Positions 46,164 through 60,015 of a DNA stretch of 64,000 nucleotides are shown piece after piece. The stretch lies in the NCBI GenBank assembly GCA_947579665.1, contig OX388350.1:90477152-90541151 (forward strand). Reading direction: 5' to 3'. Origin of the DNA: Sympetrum striolatum (taxonomy: Eukaryota; Arthropoda; Insecta; Odonata; Libellulidae). Under the pieces are notes generated by a model. That model was given only the letters and a program-made list of their open reading frames with translations, was not told the DNA's origin and made no database searches. The position numbers and the translations under genes are program-made. Every line of letters starts with the position of its first letter. Position 1 is the stretch's first letter.

Positions 46164-47549
46164 ACATCAACTACCGAAGTGCCTACTGAAGTTACGTTTT
46201 TGAAGTATTTCTTAGATAGAATCCTTGGATTAAATATAGATTCGATTTAATATAGACTTCTGGAATTTGAAAAATTTTTAAAAACATGCATTAAAGAGAT
46301 ATAATTTAATTAATAATAAGAGTACTACTTTCAATCTCATCGGTCAAAACTATTTGAGTAAAAAGATACAATAAATCGAATTTGAGTCGCCATGGATCAC
46401 TTCTATTCTTTCATTTTCCGATTTATCCCTCGCACTTAGGATTTTCTTTTTCCATTTAAAGCTCGACATAAACGCAAGTATTCTTCTAAATGAAAGCTGC
46501 ATAAAATTGATAAGAATAATAAAATAATGATTACAATAACTGATCATGTGAAACGGGATTAATCCCAATTCCACAATCCATAAAATATAAGATTCAAAAC
46601 AACAGATATAGTAGTTTCCAATCATAAGTCTTTTTAACGACTTAAAGCGGTAGGGGACTTATTCAGATAATTTAAATTGTATTATTTGTTAAGATTTCTC
46701 GTTTTTCATATGATGACATTCATTTGAGACTCAAAGCTCACATTTTGTATAAAAAAGCATTCGGAAAGGAGGTCACGAAGAGATAAACTGGACACAAGAC
46801 GATTTGAGAAATGAATGTTGGCAGCTAAACCATCACTTTCAGAGAGTATTATGTTATTTCTTAAAATTTTTGTTATTTATAATCTCAGATTTTCATTCGA
46901 ATGAATTCACTCGCTTTTTTGGGCTGGACAAAACGAAAATGCTGGTTAGAGGCAGGAACAGTAACACTGGCAGGATAATGCATATTATGCATTATAAGAC
47001 AAGACAAAAGCTGAATAAATTCTGTAAAACCAATTCTACCTTTACTTCAGTTTCTAATTTCAAGCATGAATTCAATTTAATACTGTTTATGATAGGAATG
47101 CACCAATTATCATTTTCATCACAAATTGATATATTCCACAGCTGGACGAAATAGTGAACAATGGAAGAGCTCTACTGGAAGTTATAAAGCAAAAGATCAA
47201 AGGTGAAATAAAATATGAAAAATGAAGTCTAAGTAACAGAGATAGTAACTGATTCCAAAGACATTGGCATCCTTCCTAACTCAGAGCCAGTTTCATTTGG
47301 TTAGGTCTTCTGCTATCTTGACACCTGGAAAATTATTTTCTTTCAAAGGATCCCAAAATAAAAATATATTAAATATACAAGGAACGTGCTAAGACAGCAT
47401 CACAATGCTTAATTTAATTGTACAATTGCTGTACAAACAACGTTGTACTTGTACAACGCAGAACCATCAGGAATCATGTGACACCATTTTCATGTCTTCC
47501 CTCTTCCCCCTTCTTCATTCCTGTTGTATACATATTTAATTGATTTTTG
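46164..47549. other. Unannotated DNA
   Basis: No recognised gene or mobile element. The 116-codon frame at 46804-47154 shows no domain. A small inverted repeat (CGTTGTAC / GTACAACG) lies near 47440. Confidence 0.5.
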
Positions 47550-47600
47550 TAACCTTTGTCCGAAGATGACGACTCTCCGTTAAAACCAGTAGCACATTAA
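47550..47600 (+). repeat. Possible relative of the ACCGGTTTCGGC foldback repeat
   Basis: CGAAGATGACGACTC then CGTTAAAACCAGTAG has the same layout as GGATGGC and GCCGAAACCGGTCG in the foldback at 8958-9100 (read on the minus strand). The similarity is in layout more than in exact bases. Confidence 0.3.
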
Positions 47601-50600
47601 AAATACAGTGGAAAAAGTACTTCATTTTACTTGTCGAATTCTCACCACATCTCGCCATTCTGTGAATTTTCACGTAAAACTTCCTTATGTGCTACGTGAT
47701 GGATTGAAGTTCGTTGAGATGAATATTTCGATTCATAGCGCTTTGGTATTTTAATGGAAATATGAAAAATTATATAAGATGTTGCAGTCTGTCGATTTGT
47801 TAATTATAGCTATTGAAACTTTACACGCATCAATACATCGCAATAATCACGATAAATAGCTTGTCTTAATAAAACCAATTATCTGATGTGGATTTTGCTA
47901 ATTCGGCAGGAGTGCTTATAAGAAGGGGAAGCCTTCACACAGAACGAGGATTCATTAGAAGCTCCAATTCTTTCAAATGGCCTCATTTAAATTATATCTT
48001 TTCTGAATATCTCTGGTGATACCAAAAACATGAAAAGAAAACATCATAATTTACCTCGCTTAGCGAATGAAATACTTCTATAATAGAAAACTTAAACTTT
48101 ATAGATCTAGAAACTATGTCTTAAACTATATATATCGACGGGATTCAAGTTCATTTCGAATGGATCGAAAAAGGGTTTTCTGGAAAACGTTTTCCACCGA
48201 AATTCAAGCCAAAGTCAACGAATTCATTGCAATTACGTCGTTTAAACAGGGGTCGTTCAAATAAGGGGCGAATCCAGGAAATTCACATCTTTGCTAGAGC
48301 TGAGAATAACACTTTTTGTGGCTAAATAAGGGTTTCTAACGGATGGTCTAAATAATGGGCCCCTGCCACACGCCTCGAATGAAAACAAATGTGAAATCAT
48401 CAGCGAAGAGATTTGAAATCCTGTCGACAGGCACCTGTCTCATTTTGCCGCATTACGGAGATGGAAAAGATGATTGTGAGGGAGAAATTGCGGCGAAGAG
48501 CAGTTGCGTCAGCGAAATGCTGTGGAAAAGCGTCGCGGGGAAGCGCTGTAAATGGAATGGGTTTGTGTCATTTCATGTTTACGACATTTTCAGATAAAAT
48601 AGCGTCAAAAATAGTGCCCTTTGGAGTTGCTTACGTATTAAGTTGCTAAAATAGCGTTCTTAGACGTACCGTCGCTCTCTGGAAACTAATAAAAACCCAA
48701 AATATGCACCAATTTTCAAGTAAATATGATTCGAGTACATAAATACAGCTACCGGTTAGTTAATGCTTTCTTAAATTCCCCACTTAACGCTATTTCATTC
48801 ACTTCTTGATTCCACCTTAAGATTGCCAAAAATACATAGCCTCCCTTTAAATACATTCAATAGTATCTTCAGCCTTTCTCTCCTCTTTATTTCATCTCTT
48901 CAATAAAAATCCACTCCAGCTAATTCACACATCTCCGTGTTTATGCATAATAAACATTGCAAGTAAGGTATTTCAAGGTAAGTACGAACTTATGAAAACT
49001 ACAAGACTCAATTCAGAACGTCCATATTTACCTCTAATATAATTCGTCTTTTCCTTGTTTCTTTATAGAAAATACTGTTATACTGCCGTTTGTGACGTAG
49101 TTCAACGAAGCAGCACATTGATTACACTTTTCCTACATTGACTAACTTAATTAACCATCTTAACTGTTCTCCTTTTAGTTCCAACATAAAGCACATCTCA
49201 AATCTTCATTTTATAATCCCGTTAGAGTTTAGCTACGTTTCGCCACACGATTCAACTTCCATTCCTCAAGCATTTCCCACTTTCAGTCCCATTTGTTCGT
49301 TACTCTACCTATAATCTCATAATTTCAAGGAAGCGAATTACCGGGATTTGGCCAACTTACGATAGAAAATATGCCGATTTCTTTCTATGAATAGCCCAGA
49401 ATCTACAAGCGATTCCCGAAGATTCAATTTTTAATGTTGTTACCCTTACCTACAAAAATCCATAATGGAGTTTCTGCGTTAACATTTGGAAATAGTTAAC
49501 CGAAACGTATCGTAGATGATTGTGAGTATAGGGGATTCGATAAAGCATCCGTTAATTTACCCAATAATTTTAATTAAAAACATAAATTAATCAGAATCGT
49601 ACGCAGAACTTCGTAATTGTGAGCGAGTCTTCATTTGTCACGTTTTCTCTGCTCGAGTCGGAAGGAGTTCGTTCAGGGACAACCCCTCGCTCTTCCAATC
49701 TCGCCCGTGCCTCGGGGCGAACCCCATTCGAGCCAAGGAAATACTATCTTCACGGCTGAAGGTCGTAATTAGCGTCTCGTGTCCTTTAATCTTGGAAATG
49801 CACGCGACCAAATTCGTTTTTTCTTTCTACGCCAGCGAGAGATGCTTCGTTCCTGACGAACAATACTCTTCATCGAAGAGTGGGATTTGCAGTTGTTTGC
49901 AAACGAGTCTCCGTTGAAATGCAAAATGTAATTAGATAGTTGTTCGGTGCACAACGCGTTCTTCATTAGTTCCACAGTATCGATTTGCTAATCACGAAAT
50001 GAGATGTTGTTAGATAACATAATCGAAGGGGAAACAAACCTGAAGATGAAACGAAATAAAGTGGATGAAAGTAATTGATATAATGCTTCTAGTTTGTAAC
50101 AGCTAGGATATAAAAGTGAGGATTTTGTGTTCTCGGCAAGAGCGAATGGAATGGGGTCGGGAGTGACGGATCTTAAATTTTGTCGTCTAGGTAACGCTTA
50201 TCTCATATTTCTGGGCTGCCCTCGATTTCTGGAATTTTATAGAATTACATCTGAAACTTAAACATCAATAAATTCAAAGCTGCATTTCCCCAACAAGGAG
50301 AGTTTTGGATATCTTCAAGTACACTTGCGCCCTTCATTCCTACGATTGAATTATTATTCAAACTTTTGTTCGCAAAATTAAATTACGCACATACATTTAT
50401 GCAATACAGAAATTATCCACGAAATGTGTACACGATTACGTAGATGAACAAAACCTTTTGGAGCAGACATTTTCCCCGGATGTTGGGATTCGTGGATAAT
50501 TCTTGGGCACGGTGATTTTATTTGCTGTAACTACTCTCTTAATGCTTTTGAGAACCTATTTTTGTAATAACCGCGAGGTAATCATTTTATTTAATTGGAT

Positions 50601-52847
50601 AATTAACGAAAATGATTACAAGGAAGTCAAATATGGTATTCCTCATCGAAATGCGTGGAAAACGGAATGAAATTTATAAAATAAACGAATGTGGAATGAG
50701 TGACGAATGACAGTAGTAATGGGATCGGCGCTTACTTATCCGCATTGTACAAGTACTTTTTCTCCCCGAACCAGGGATTTTCCCTCACACCTTGCCACAG
50801 CTTACTTACATTATATCAAATGGATAAAATAAATACTACGTTTGGTGCGCTTATTTCGTTCTCCTTGTTGACTTCAAACCGCTTAACTCAAACCAAAAAG
50901 AAATAAAAGGCGACCGCGGAATCCCTTTACAGTGAGACCGCCACAGGACACAAAAGGACATCCAAAGGAATTTCGTGGCTTCTCCACGATCCATATGACG
51001 AAAACTCGCAGAGCAGTTTTCGTCTTACTCAGTTAAATTATTCTACATTGCGACTTTATAAGCTCGTTATTGAAGCCGAAATGTTACCTATTAAATCCAA
51101 CCATCGCCATTTAATTTTCGAAATGTACGAATAGAATAAGTTAAGAAGATAAAAGAAAAGTTGGAGGACATTTCTTTATGTAGTTTAAATTTGAACAATA
51201 CGTTGCACGGAAGGATACAACCGCTAATATTGGAGGGAAATTCAGCAATGGCGTTTGGGTGATGCCAATGTACATTTTTAGTCGCATTTTGCTGAGAGTT
51301 TTTAACTCGTAATTTAGGAATAAACTAGGCTTAAAAGCTGAGAGCAAGCGCAAACGAGTTCAGCTGTCTTCTTCGAGCGACATGCTCTGTGTACCGAGAA
51401 AAGCAGCCGCTAAACTGTTAAGGACTTCCGAAGGGTCTGAAGTGCTATTCTCCAACACATTGTTCATTCCGAGATATTTAAATAATATTCTACGTCATAA
51501 TTTGCAAATCAATGCAAAATAGAGACCAATTTATTACCTCAATTGAAGAAATGTTAACTGGAATATTACTAATAGAGCGGATATTTCTCTGTGATAGAAA
51601 TTACCACAGCTTTTTCTCCACATTCTTTATCTTTTTATTTCCTCTTTGCTGTACTTTTAAAATATATGGGTATACTATAACACGCATTCTTCTTTGAAAG
51701 CTTCATTCGTTTAGTTTATTTAGCAAAAACAGGGTTTTGTAGAATATTGGACTTCATAGTCCCAATCCCCCAATTTTGAGTCATTTGCGTCACATCGCAT
51801 TAATTAAACTATTTTGAAGGGACTGTCTGCTGATCCTCATGGGAGATACCTACATTTTTTTGGAAAAAAGCTCAGAATCCCCTGGTTCTTGACAATCTAT
51901 CCACAAATCAAACGTAATTTCATCGAGACATACTTTACATTTAAATTCCGACCTTTGATTTACTGTGAACTCTAATTCCTCAGTCGACGTCGAAAGAACA
52001 ACATTTCTAAAAGGAGCGAAAAGTAACGCAAACTATAAGTACTCCTATTATCGCTCGTATGGCGAATTCTAAACCTCTCAATGCGAAATTGACGAAAGGA
52101 TTTCGGATTAAATTCGCATAAAAGAGTTTGCTTTTCGCGAATGAGAACGTAGTCGAAAGGAAAAAACAAAAACGAAGCTAAAATTAGATTAATGCGCGTG
52201 ATAACCGATAGAGGAGTTGTTGCCGCGACACGAGATATTGGCCACATTCCTGAGCAAACGAGGTTTTTAATTAAAATGTACATCTTAAGCGTTATGTGCT
52301 CGGGGGAGAGAAAAAAAGGCTCCGACGGCCTTTGTGGCGATGTTAAAAGAGGATGCAGATAAAGAAAGGATAAAAAAAAGAAAGCTGGAACCCGCTTGGA
52401 CAGTCGGGAGACGAGCGCTACATTGAAAAGCGTGTTCTGAGGAAGAAGAAAGGACTATTGTGGTTTCTGCTACTTTGACCCGGGTTCGTTCTTCTTCCGC
52501 CATGAAAAGAAGTCTATTTCCATGACCTTTCGGTGACGTGTATCGTAGAGCGACGCTAACGAACCCTGAAGGAAGCGGCGGCAATTACGTGGCGTCGAAG
52601 ACTCGCGATCGGAAATTTGCTTCGGCAATAGAATGGAGGATTGAATCGCCACTTAATTAACCATCGGATTGACTTCAGGAAAAGAAGATAAATAGCCAAA
52701 AATCGAGACGAAGGACATTTCGAAAGCACGTCGTTGAAATCGAGCGAAAAATACATGACGAAGAGAGTTGAATTGTGTGTCTGTGGCAAATAATATACCA
52801 AGAGATGAGTAAGTGCAACAAGCTACGACTGCAAAGTAATTACTAAT
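47601..52847. other. Unannotated DNA
   Basis: No recognised gene, RNA or transposon in about 5.2 kb. Slightly GC-richer patches lie at 48350-48560, 49620-49760 and 52290-52560. Each has overlapping frames of 60-103 codons on one or both strands but no domain, so they could equally be conserved non-coding sequence. Confidence 0.5.
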
Positions 52848-53045
52848 GTTTACTTTCTGTAGTTGTATTTTAAGTTAGGTGAAACATATACACGGCATTT
52901 TAATAAATAAATAAAATTTATACTTTAACACAATTTGATGTTGCGAAAATAAATGTAGTTACAGCATAGGTGTCAGCCTAATTATTAAACTGCCGTGTAT
53001 ACGCTTCACCGAACGTAAGATATAATTACAGAAAGTAAAGTAAAC
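52848..53045. mobile_element. MITE-like element with ~50-bp inverted arms
   Basis: The left arm at 52848-52897 starts GTTTACTTTCTGTAG and ends ATACACGGCA. The right arm at 52991-53045 starts TGCCGTGTAT and ends ACAGAAAGTAAAGTAAAC. They are reverse complements with scattered mismatches and a small gap. The ~93-base centre is AT-rich and non-coding. No clear target duplication, so the superfamily is unassigned. Confidence 0.75.
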
Positions 53046-54004
53046 GGAAATTAACAGATAAATTTAATTCGAAAAAAGATAAGTCATTTGAATAAAGATT
53101 GAGGGATACAATCAGTTATATAATACATAAAAATTAAAACCACTTATAGGAAACGACACCTCCTTTAAACCATTTCCACTTAGAACTTTTATATTTAACA
53201 CTTTTGTATACGCAATATCACGTCTCAAAAATCTACATAAAACAAAAAAATTAACGAAAATAAACAGGAAATATAGACGAAAAACATTTTAAATGAAATT
53301 TTCTTACGAAATCATTAGTTTGTCTTACTTATTAAGGTATTGCTTAATTGGAAGCTGTTTAGTAAAAAAATAGGCAGTTTTAATTCTGAAACAATATATG
53401 CAAATTTGAAAAGGAATATTAATTATTACATACTCTTTATGGACCTTTAAAATTTCAATAAAATCCAGTCAACCCAAGTATTTACTAGTTCAGATCACAT
53501 TTACCAATGCACATACTCTACAGCGTATGAATCTGTAAGCAATTGACACAGTGCAATATGTAAGACATTAGTCTATAAATTTATAAATTTTACTTAACAT
53601 AATTCACTATACATTCATAAATCTGAAATGTGAGGATTGTATGAAAATAACCAAGTCCAAAATAGTAAATTGTTAATGCGTTTGAATCACCTTTGCGAAT
53701 GGAGATATTATCTCAATAATAAACATATTGAACGAATTCTTCTATTGAGTAGTTTTTGCTGAGTTTTTACTTGAGTGTCGTCGTATTCATCTCATGATTT
53801 TGTCAAATCTGCTTTAGAAATGGCAATTTTGATCTCCCTCTAGTTGCATTTTCTTACCTCTATCATATTTTATATTCTACATTTTAATTTCTCCAAGGCT
53901 TTTATTTTGCTAATAATTGTATTGGAATAACTGTGATTAAAAATGATCATGATTAAAAAGAATAGAATGAGGGAAGGAAGGCACCCGAATAAAATCAAAG
54001 ATAA
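53046..54004. other. Unannotated AT-rich DNA
   Basis: No recognised feature. Confidence 0.5.
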
Positions 54005-54130
54005 GCAGAAGTGAAAAATAGTGACATGACAGGGATTCGAACTTGGGTCTCCGGGCAGGTATTAATTACCACTAATGCGGTAAGGTATTATGAAGGAGGA
54101 GACTAGTGTTCGAGTCCCAGTCAAGTCGTT
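54005..54130. repeat. Pair of opposed tRNA-like sequences
   Basis: On the minus strand: CCGCATTAGTGGTAATTAAT (box A-like) followed by CCCAAGTTCGAATCCCTG (box B). On the plus strand from the same centre: TAATGCGGTAAGG followed by TAGTGTTCGAGTCCCAG (box B). The two share the central ACCACTAATGCGG stretch, so one stretch serves as the head of two divergent tRNA-like units. Confidence 0.6.
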
Positions 54131-55119
54131 CTTCTTTACTTCTGTATATCTTTGGGTTTGAAAAAATAATCACTCATAAAAATTAAAACAGCATTAAAAG
54201 TATACATGAAATGTACGAATATTTCACCTGATAACGATTGAGAATATTTATTCTTTAAATAGATCGATGCGATTTCAATTTGTACCGAATGGTTTGTCGA
54301 TACAAAAGCGAGAAAGATTCAAAATTTCGATGAAATCCCTTTAAAGCGGCGACTCCTCGTTCGCATCCTGACCCACTTTGAAACGCACTCTTTCGGGAAA
54401 AAGAGGAATCTTTTCCAAACTGCGCGATCGTCCGATCTCCTGTTTCTCGCAAATCGCTCCTCTTTTGTCGACTCTGTAAGCAGCCAATCAGAGATCCAAT
54501 TTCGAGACTCCATTCAGCGTCTCACCGCAAATCCCGTCTCACACTTGACCAATGTTTTCCCGTACTCGTTGCTATGGCGATTCTGGAGAATTTACATCGC
54601 TAATGGCTCATTGAATTTTTCTTCAATACATAAAGCATTTTCTCATTTAATAAGAATATGAGTAGCTTTAAATATATCTTTGAAATATAGGGGCCGCAAT
54701 AATTTCGGCGAAGTAAAATGTATACATTTTAAAAATACGAGAGAGTGAGCCAAACTCAATTATTCGCTCAAAGACAATCGGTATATTTCACTTCATCGGT
54801 CGCGCATCAGTTCTAAAGGCGATTGTAACATTCCCCCGCACGTCATGGCTCTAGATTTTTATGTTTACGTTTGATATTTGAAACTATATGCAACTTTTTA
54901 ATGTACCAGTGTTTTGTAGCGAAGTGATCTTATTCATTTTCGCTATTATTTGAAATGGCTTAGCTTCGCGTTCGAGGACAATTGATGTTCCCAACGACAG
55001 AAGTGCTCTTTCTCGTCTTTAACAGAATAAACACACTACTGAAACTTAATTATATTCAATGATGAAAATAGAGGGGAAAATAAAAGTGTTTAAGAAAACA
55101 ATTATGATAATCCTACATA
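54131..55119. other. Unannotated DNA
   Basis: No recognised feature. The GC-richer patch at 54350-54560 has overlapping minus-strand frames without domains. Confidence 0.5.
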
Positions 55120-55129
55120 ATATTTGATA

Positions 55130-55296
55130 CGAGGAAAGGGTTGAGGTGACTTTGCACATATTGGCGTGCACCCAGGAAAATTCCCAAAGAAAAACGGACT
55201 TGAAGAAAGTCTGACAGGGCTGCTTTAATCATAGTTGAATTCGGGTTCGATTTCAGGTCCTGTCAGACTTTTTTCAAGTCCGTTTTCCTTGGGAAT
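55130..55296 (+). mobile_element. Complete foldback element, 167 bp, with target duplication
   Basis: A head (GAGGAAAGGGTTGAGGTGAC ... GTGCACCCAGGAAA) is followed by a 39-base left arm (55180-55218) and its near-exact complement (55259-55296), which form a long hairpin with a 40-base loop. The loop holds TTCGGGTTCGATTTCAGG, close to a box B. The direct repeat ATATTTGATA flanks the element at 55120-55129 and 55297-55306. This is the best copy. Partial copies lie at 2140, 4728, 5095 and 24795. Confidence 0.82.
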
Positions 55297-55306
55297 ATAT
55301 TTGATA

Positions 55307-58300
55307 TTATGGGATTTATATTTTTCACACGTTAGGAGAGGATTATTGTGACTTAGCTCCAAAGCAAACGGAATCTTCTCAGGTTTTTTTATCTCTGTTT
55401 ATAGATCTCGATGGTAGGTTTAATGTTCTATGGGAGAGTACCATGAAATCACTTAAGATCATCGTAACTGCAGGCGACAAAAATCCGCTGAAATAGATAA
55501 ACATTTTAAACGCGATCACATGTGACACTAAAAAGCAATTCTAAAATGGAAGCGAATCGTTAGACCTTTTTCTCCGCCTACGAATCGTGTTTGGATTCAC
55601 TCTCATTTCGTAATATTTGAATCTCAAATCCAGGAGTGAGCGACGGCAACAAAGGAGACGTGAGATGAGGTCTGCACGAATTTCTGCCTTCGAGAAGAAT
55701 TCCATTATATTTCGCATTTTTGAGAAACGAAAGAAAGCGATGCTTTGTTCGTTTGTTTTTCTTTCTTGTGTTGATCTCAAGACCCCGCCAGACGGAGCTG
55801 CAAACCGAAAAGACAAAAATGGAAAGGCTGTTTTGCGACGTACCGTTTTGAGATGAACATCTGCCTTTCGATACAACATGGCTGATATATATATCCATAC
55901 ATTTTCCAAAGTGATACAATAGATTTTAAATCATATTCAATTGAATCTCAAATCTCGTCCTTAGTTTTTCAAATGAATTCAGCAACACTGTGTATAGATC
56001 TGCAGATAGTACCGAACATTAGAAACGAGAAAGTTATTCGCTGGTTCAGGGGAAAGTGGAAGAAGGATTTTCAAGGAGTTCACTTCCTAAATGAACGCGA
56101 CCTGACGATGTAATGGATCATTCATAAAATACATCGAGAATGAATGGATTCCAGAAGCTAAACATAAGTAAATCAATAGAAGACAGATAAATATACAGAC
56201 TAAGTACTAGATAGTAACATAGGAATGACTATCAATATAATGAGAAAGTAAAGAGGCTAATTCAGTTTGAAAGTGTAAACAAAAGTTCGACATTTAATCA
56301 GCTTGAGAATCTTCCAAGTTCTGAAATCTTACGAAAAGAGTGGATTCTTCATCCCATTAACTTCGAACGATGGTCAATTCAAATAAGTTGTTTTTGTGGT
56401 GGAAACCCAACGAGTCAATTATTTACTGTGCCTGAGATCTGATTTAATCAGCATCTCAAGAGATGAGCTAAAATGTATGTATGGAAGATCTTCGTGAAAT
56501 GGAATCATAATCACAATTGAATGTCATTAACAATTCGTTATAAGCTACTGATATTTCACGCTCAGTAGTCGAGCCTCGGGGGCAGAAAATATTTTAGAAA
56601 TTTATCCTCGCAAAATAATGCATCCATCTTCTTCCTTTGGCTTGACTCAGACTTAGCTGACGGCTCTCTTATTCCTGTCACTGTGGGATAATTTTTTATG
56701 CGCTAAACACTAGATTTACAACGAAAAGAGTAAGATGATTACCTGAAGTGTAAATAATAGAATTTAGTTTTCACTTTATATCGAAAATACATGCATAAAA
56801 GATATAATTTTACGACAAAATCTACGTCGTATTTTTCCCGGAATTCGGTGAAAACTTTTGGCAGCCGGGTTAAATCCGGATACATATTGTACTAGGGGTA
56901 GTATCGACCACAGTAATAGTTAAAATAACAGTTGAATATTTTGATACATAACAGTTTAAAGTTAAAAAAATCAATCTCACCCATTAGAAAAATTATCTTA
57001 CAGCTGTATCTTCTATATGCATCGATTCTAAACATTTAAACGTGTTTAACTCTACGTCAAAGTAATCGAATTTGAATAAAAAAGAATTAAAGATTCGTGA
57101 AAAAGGGAAACGCTTTTTTGAACGGCCAACAGGAGTTTATTCCCTCATTTGCTCTGTTTAAGTGGAAAATAGTGTTTATTTCGGATTCCATGACAACTCG
57201 GAACAGAAGTGGGTCATTTATCCGATAGAAAATCGAGTGAAGTTGCGAAATGAAAAAAACGGATTTTCGTCGCTCATTTACTGTTCGCGGCTTTTGTTCT
57301 CAATTCTTCCCGTCGGCCATTTCCTTCTTCGAGACGCACGCTCCGCCATCTCAGTTTTTTCCAGTCGCCTTCGGGATGAAAGTTCGCCAGCCATGAATGC
57401 TCGCACGGAGTCTTTGTTCAATCGGTAGACTCGGTTATACGCTCAGACAGGGCTCAAGGAAAGATAACACGTCAAGATTAAAGCGTAAAGAAAACGCAAA
57501 ATTATAACTAATAATCAATTATTGAAAATGATTTCGTAAAGTAAAAGCTAATCTCATACGTGTTAACGAGCTTTAAGTACTGACAAACGCAATTTAATGC
57601 ACCGAGTGGGCTTCGAAGTGCTTCGCTAAATAATTTTTCGTTGAATATTTTACTTCGGTGAACTTCTCTAAAAGATCAAATTGCATCCAAAGTTCCAACG
57701 AAAAAGTAGCGATGCTTTTTTTCTTTCGCTTCATTTGCTTTCGGCATTTATTCCTGACCTGACTTTGGGTGGCGGCCACGAATTGTGAAATTTAGAAGGC
57801 ATCCCGTGATGCGATCAAATGCAGATATTCCCCATTGCCATTTTCTATTTTAAAGACAATAAAAAAATTGCTATTCATAGAAATTTGTGAACAGAAATTA
57901 AATCTCGATCTATTTCTAAGATTAAACGTAAGAAGAATAAACATTAAATTCCCCGTCGGAAATATATTTATTTCTCCTTTGTTAATATCTACTTAATAAC
58001 AAAAGGTTAAATTAAACTTAATTAATATAAAGCCTTAATTGATATTAATCGAATTTGGTTATTAGGAAATCTGTATTTCAAAAGCATTGAGTGTGAGAGA
58101 AAAACGGCTATTTTTTCTACGAAAAACAGCAAATATGTAATTATAATACGTAAGACCTGACGATTTCAATAAGACGTCGACTTCAATTTAATTCACATTT
58201 CAAATTCTTTGAGTTAAAAATCTAAGAATAATAAATAAATAGAAAAAACATCGATGCTCGCAGGAAAAGGAGAATAATTGATAATACCTTAAAAGTAGTA

Positions 58301-60003
58301 ATGGTATTCTAAGCTCAACATTAGAGCAAATAACAGGAAAGTAATGGACTGTTTCTGATATACAGAAGCTAACCTTCTTGTTAACTTAAGCTGTCTGTTT
58401 AGGTGCTATAGTGCTATTTAAGTAACACAATCTGGAGCAATGGCAACAGAAAGCATTTGGCAGACAAAGAATTCCTATTCTACCAAGGATTTTACCTTCT
58501 ATTCTACCTTCTCTTTCACCGAAAAAAACATATGTCAATTATAAATAATAATACATTGCATACGACAAAACTCTTTCTAAAATTAATACGCAAACGCCAT
58601 TGGCTGTTAAAAATGGATCAGCTGAAGAACGCATAGGATTGAGATGTTGTTCTGCAGAGAGATGAAGAAAAAAGAGGGTATACCGAGTTATTAATGAAGA
58701 GTTGCCTCAAATAGTGCATTAAGACAAAGGTTTGAGCAAAACTTTGGTGATTCGGTCTAAGTATTTTGAAGATGGAAGCAAATATATAGTGCGAGGAAGT
58801 GGTGTAGAAGAATGCGAAGCGAACTTTCAAAGATTACTCCAAAAATCAGTTTCTTTTGAGAAATCCCATTTCCACACCTTAATCGTCGATTTTCCCTCAA
58901 AATTTTCGTTTTGCTAAGTAATTTTGTTCCAAATATAATATATACGGGTCGATTACATTTTAAGTTCCAAAAATGCAATTTTGTTACCGAAAATTATATT
59001 GTTTTTTTAAGCATCCAGATTATTCATTCAATGTTAACGGTTGAATCACCACCGAATCCGATTTCATCATATTTTCCTAATTAAAGTTTAATAAACTGAT
59101 TTTGCAAATCAAAATTTCATGAAAGTATCGTAATGAAAGTTAATACAGCATTAATTCAGTAATTTAGGAAATCGTTACTAATTCCGTTCCAATTCCCCCG
59201 AAAACATGTTTTTCTTTAATGTTGAGGACGTTCGAGCAGATGTGCTGACCTCTCGGACAAATGATGTTCTCAGAGAACTGTATTCATCTGGCGGACATGT
59301 TACTCAGGTTACAAAGAGGCACTCCTTCGGCCCCTAAACCATTTGTAGAGATTAATCTCAAAGACATTTGCGTCGTGGAGGAAAGTTCTCGTGCCTGAGG
59401 TCAATTGAACAGTGCACTCCAGAAGGGAAGCGACTGAATGGGAAAGAGGAAATTGTTATCCGCCATTAAGTTATATTATAAAAATAAATCGTGGAAGGGG
59501 GTGCTTCCCGAGCAGAAAACGATTTCTCTGTCATCATTGAGACAATCAGAAAGTTCAAATGTTATCAATTTGAAAAGAAGGAGAGGAATATTAACGGGAC
59601 GTTCCTGACTATGAAACGATTCCGTACTTACGGAGATATTGAATCAAATTAAATTAATCGGAAATTGATTGAATAAGTCGTTTTTTCACGCTAACTTTTC
59701 TTTTTGTCCGTGTAAAACCCCTCGAAAAACGACAATTTATGGCTCCGTCAAATGTTAATAATTAACAAATTCAATGCATACTCGTAATTTTGCAATTATT
59801 TGATCCTAAATTAATTCATCCCGAATATTTCTTGAAGGTTTTAAAGAATTGAAAGGAATACCCTATTTTCCAATGTTTTGAACGGATTTTTTTGACATTC
59901 TATTGGACTTATACCATATAAACCACGCGAATTTAAAATACTTTAATTTTTTGGAATAGGAGAGCTTTTTTTAAGAATCCAGGGGTTTGACTGAAGACGG
60001 TAT
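55307..60003. other. Unannotated DNA
   Basis: No recognised gene, RNA or transposon. Overlapping frames at 55541-55919 (minus, 122 and 113 codons) and 55617-55856 (plus) lie in a GC-richer patch and have no domain. The 57162-57428 frame (88 codons) is likewise unrecognised. Confidence 0.5.
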
Positions 60004-60015
60004 TGCGCATGCGCC
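60004..60015. promoter_or_regulatory. NRF1/Ewg-like palindromic motif
   Basis: TGCGCATGCGCC fits the NRF1 (insect Ewg) consensus YGCGCATGCGCR at 11 of 12 positions. Such sites are usually promoter-proximal, but no gene is visible nearby. Confidence 0.35.

Noticed and set aside
48255..48360. Cluster of three CAAATAAGG / CTAAATAAGG sequences as SRF or MEF2 sites
   Set aside because: None matches CC(A/T)6GG or the MEF2 consensus fully, and such strings are common in AT-rich DNA.
55541..55919. Protein-coding exon on the minus strand
   Set aside because: Overlapping 113-122 codon frames in two phases plus a plus-strand frame in the same patch point to composition effects. No domain, splice or conservation evidence.
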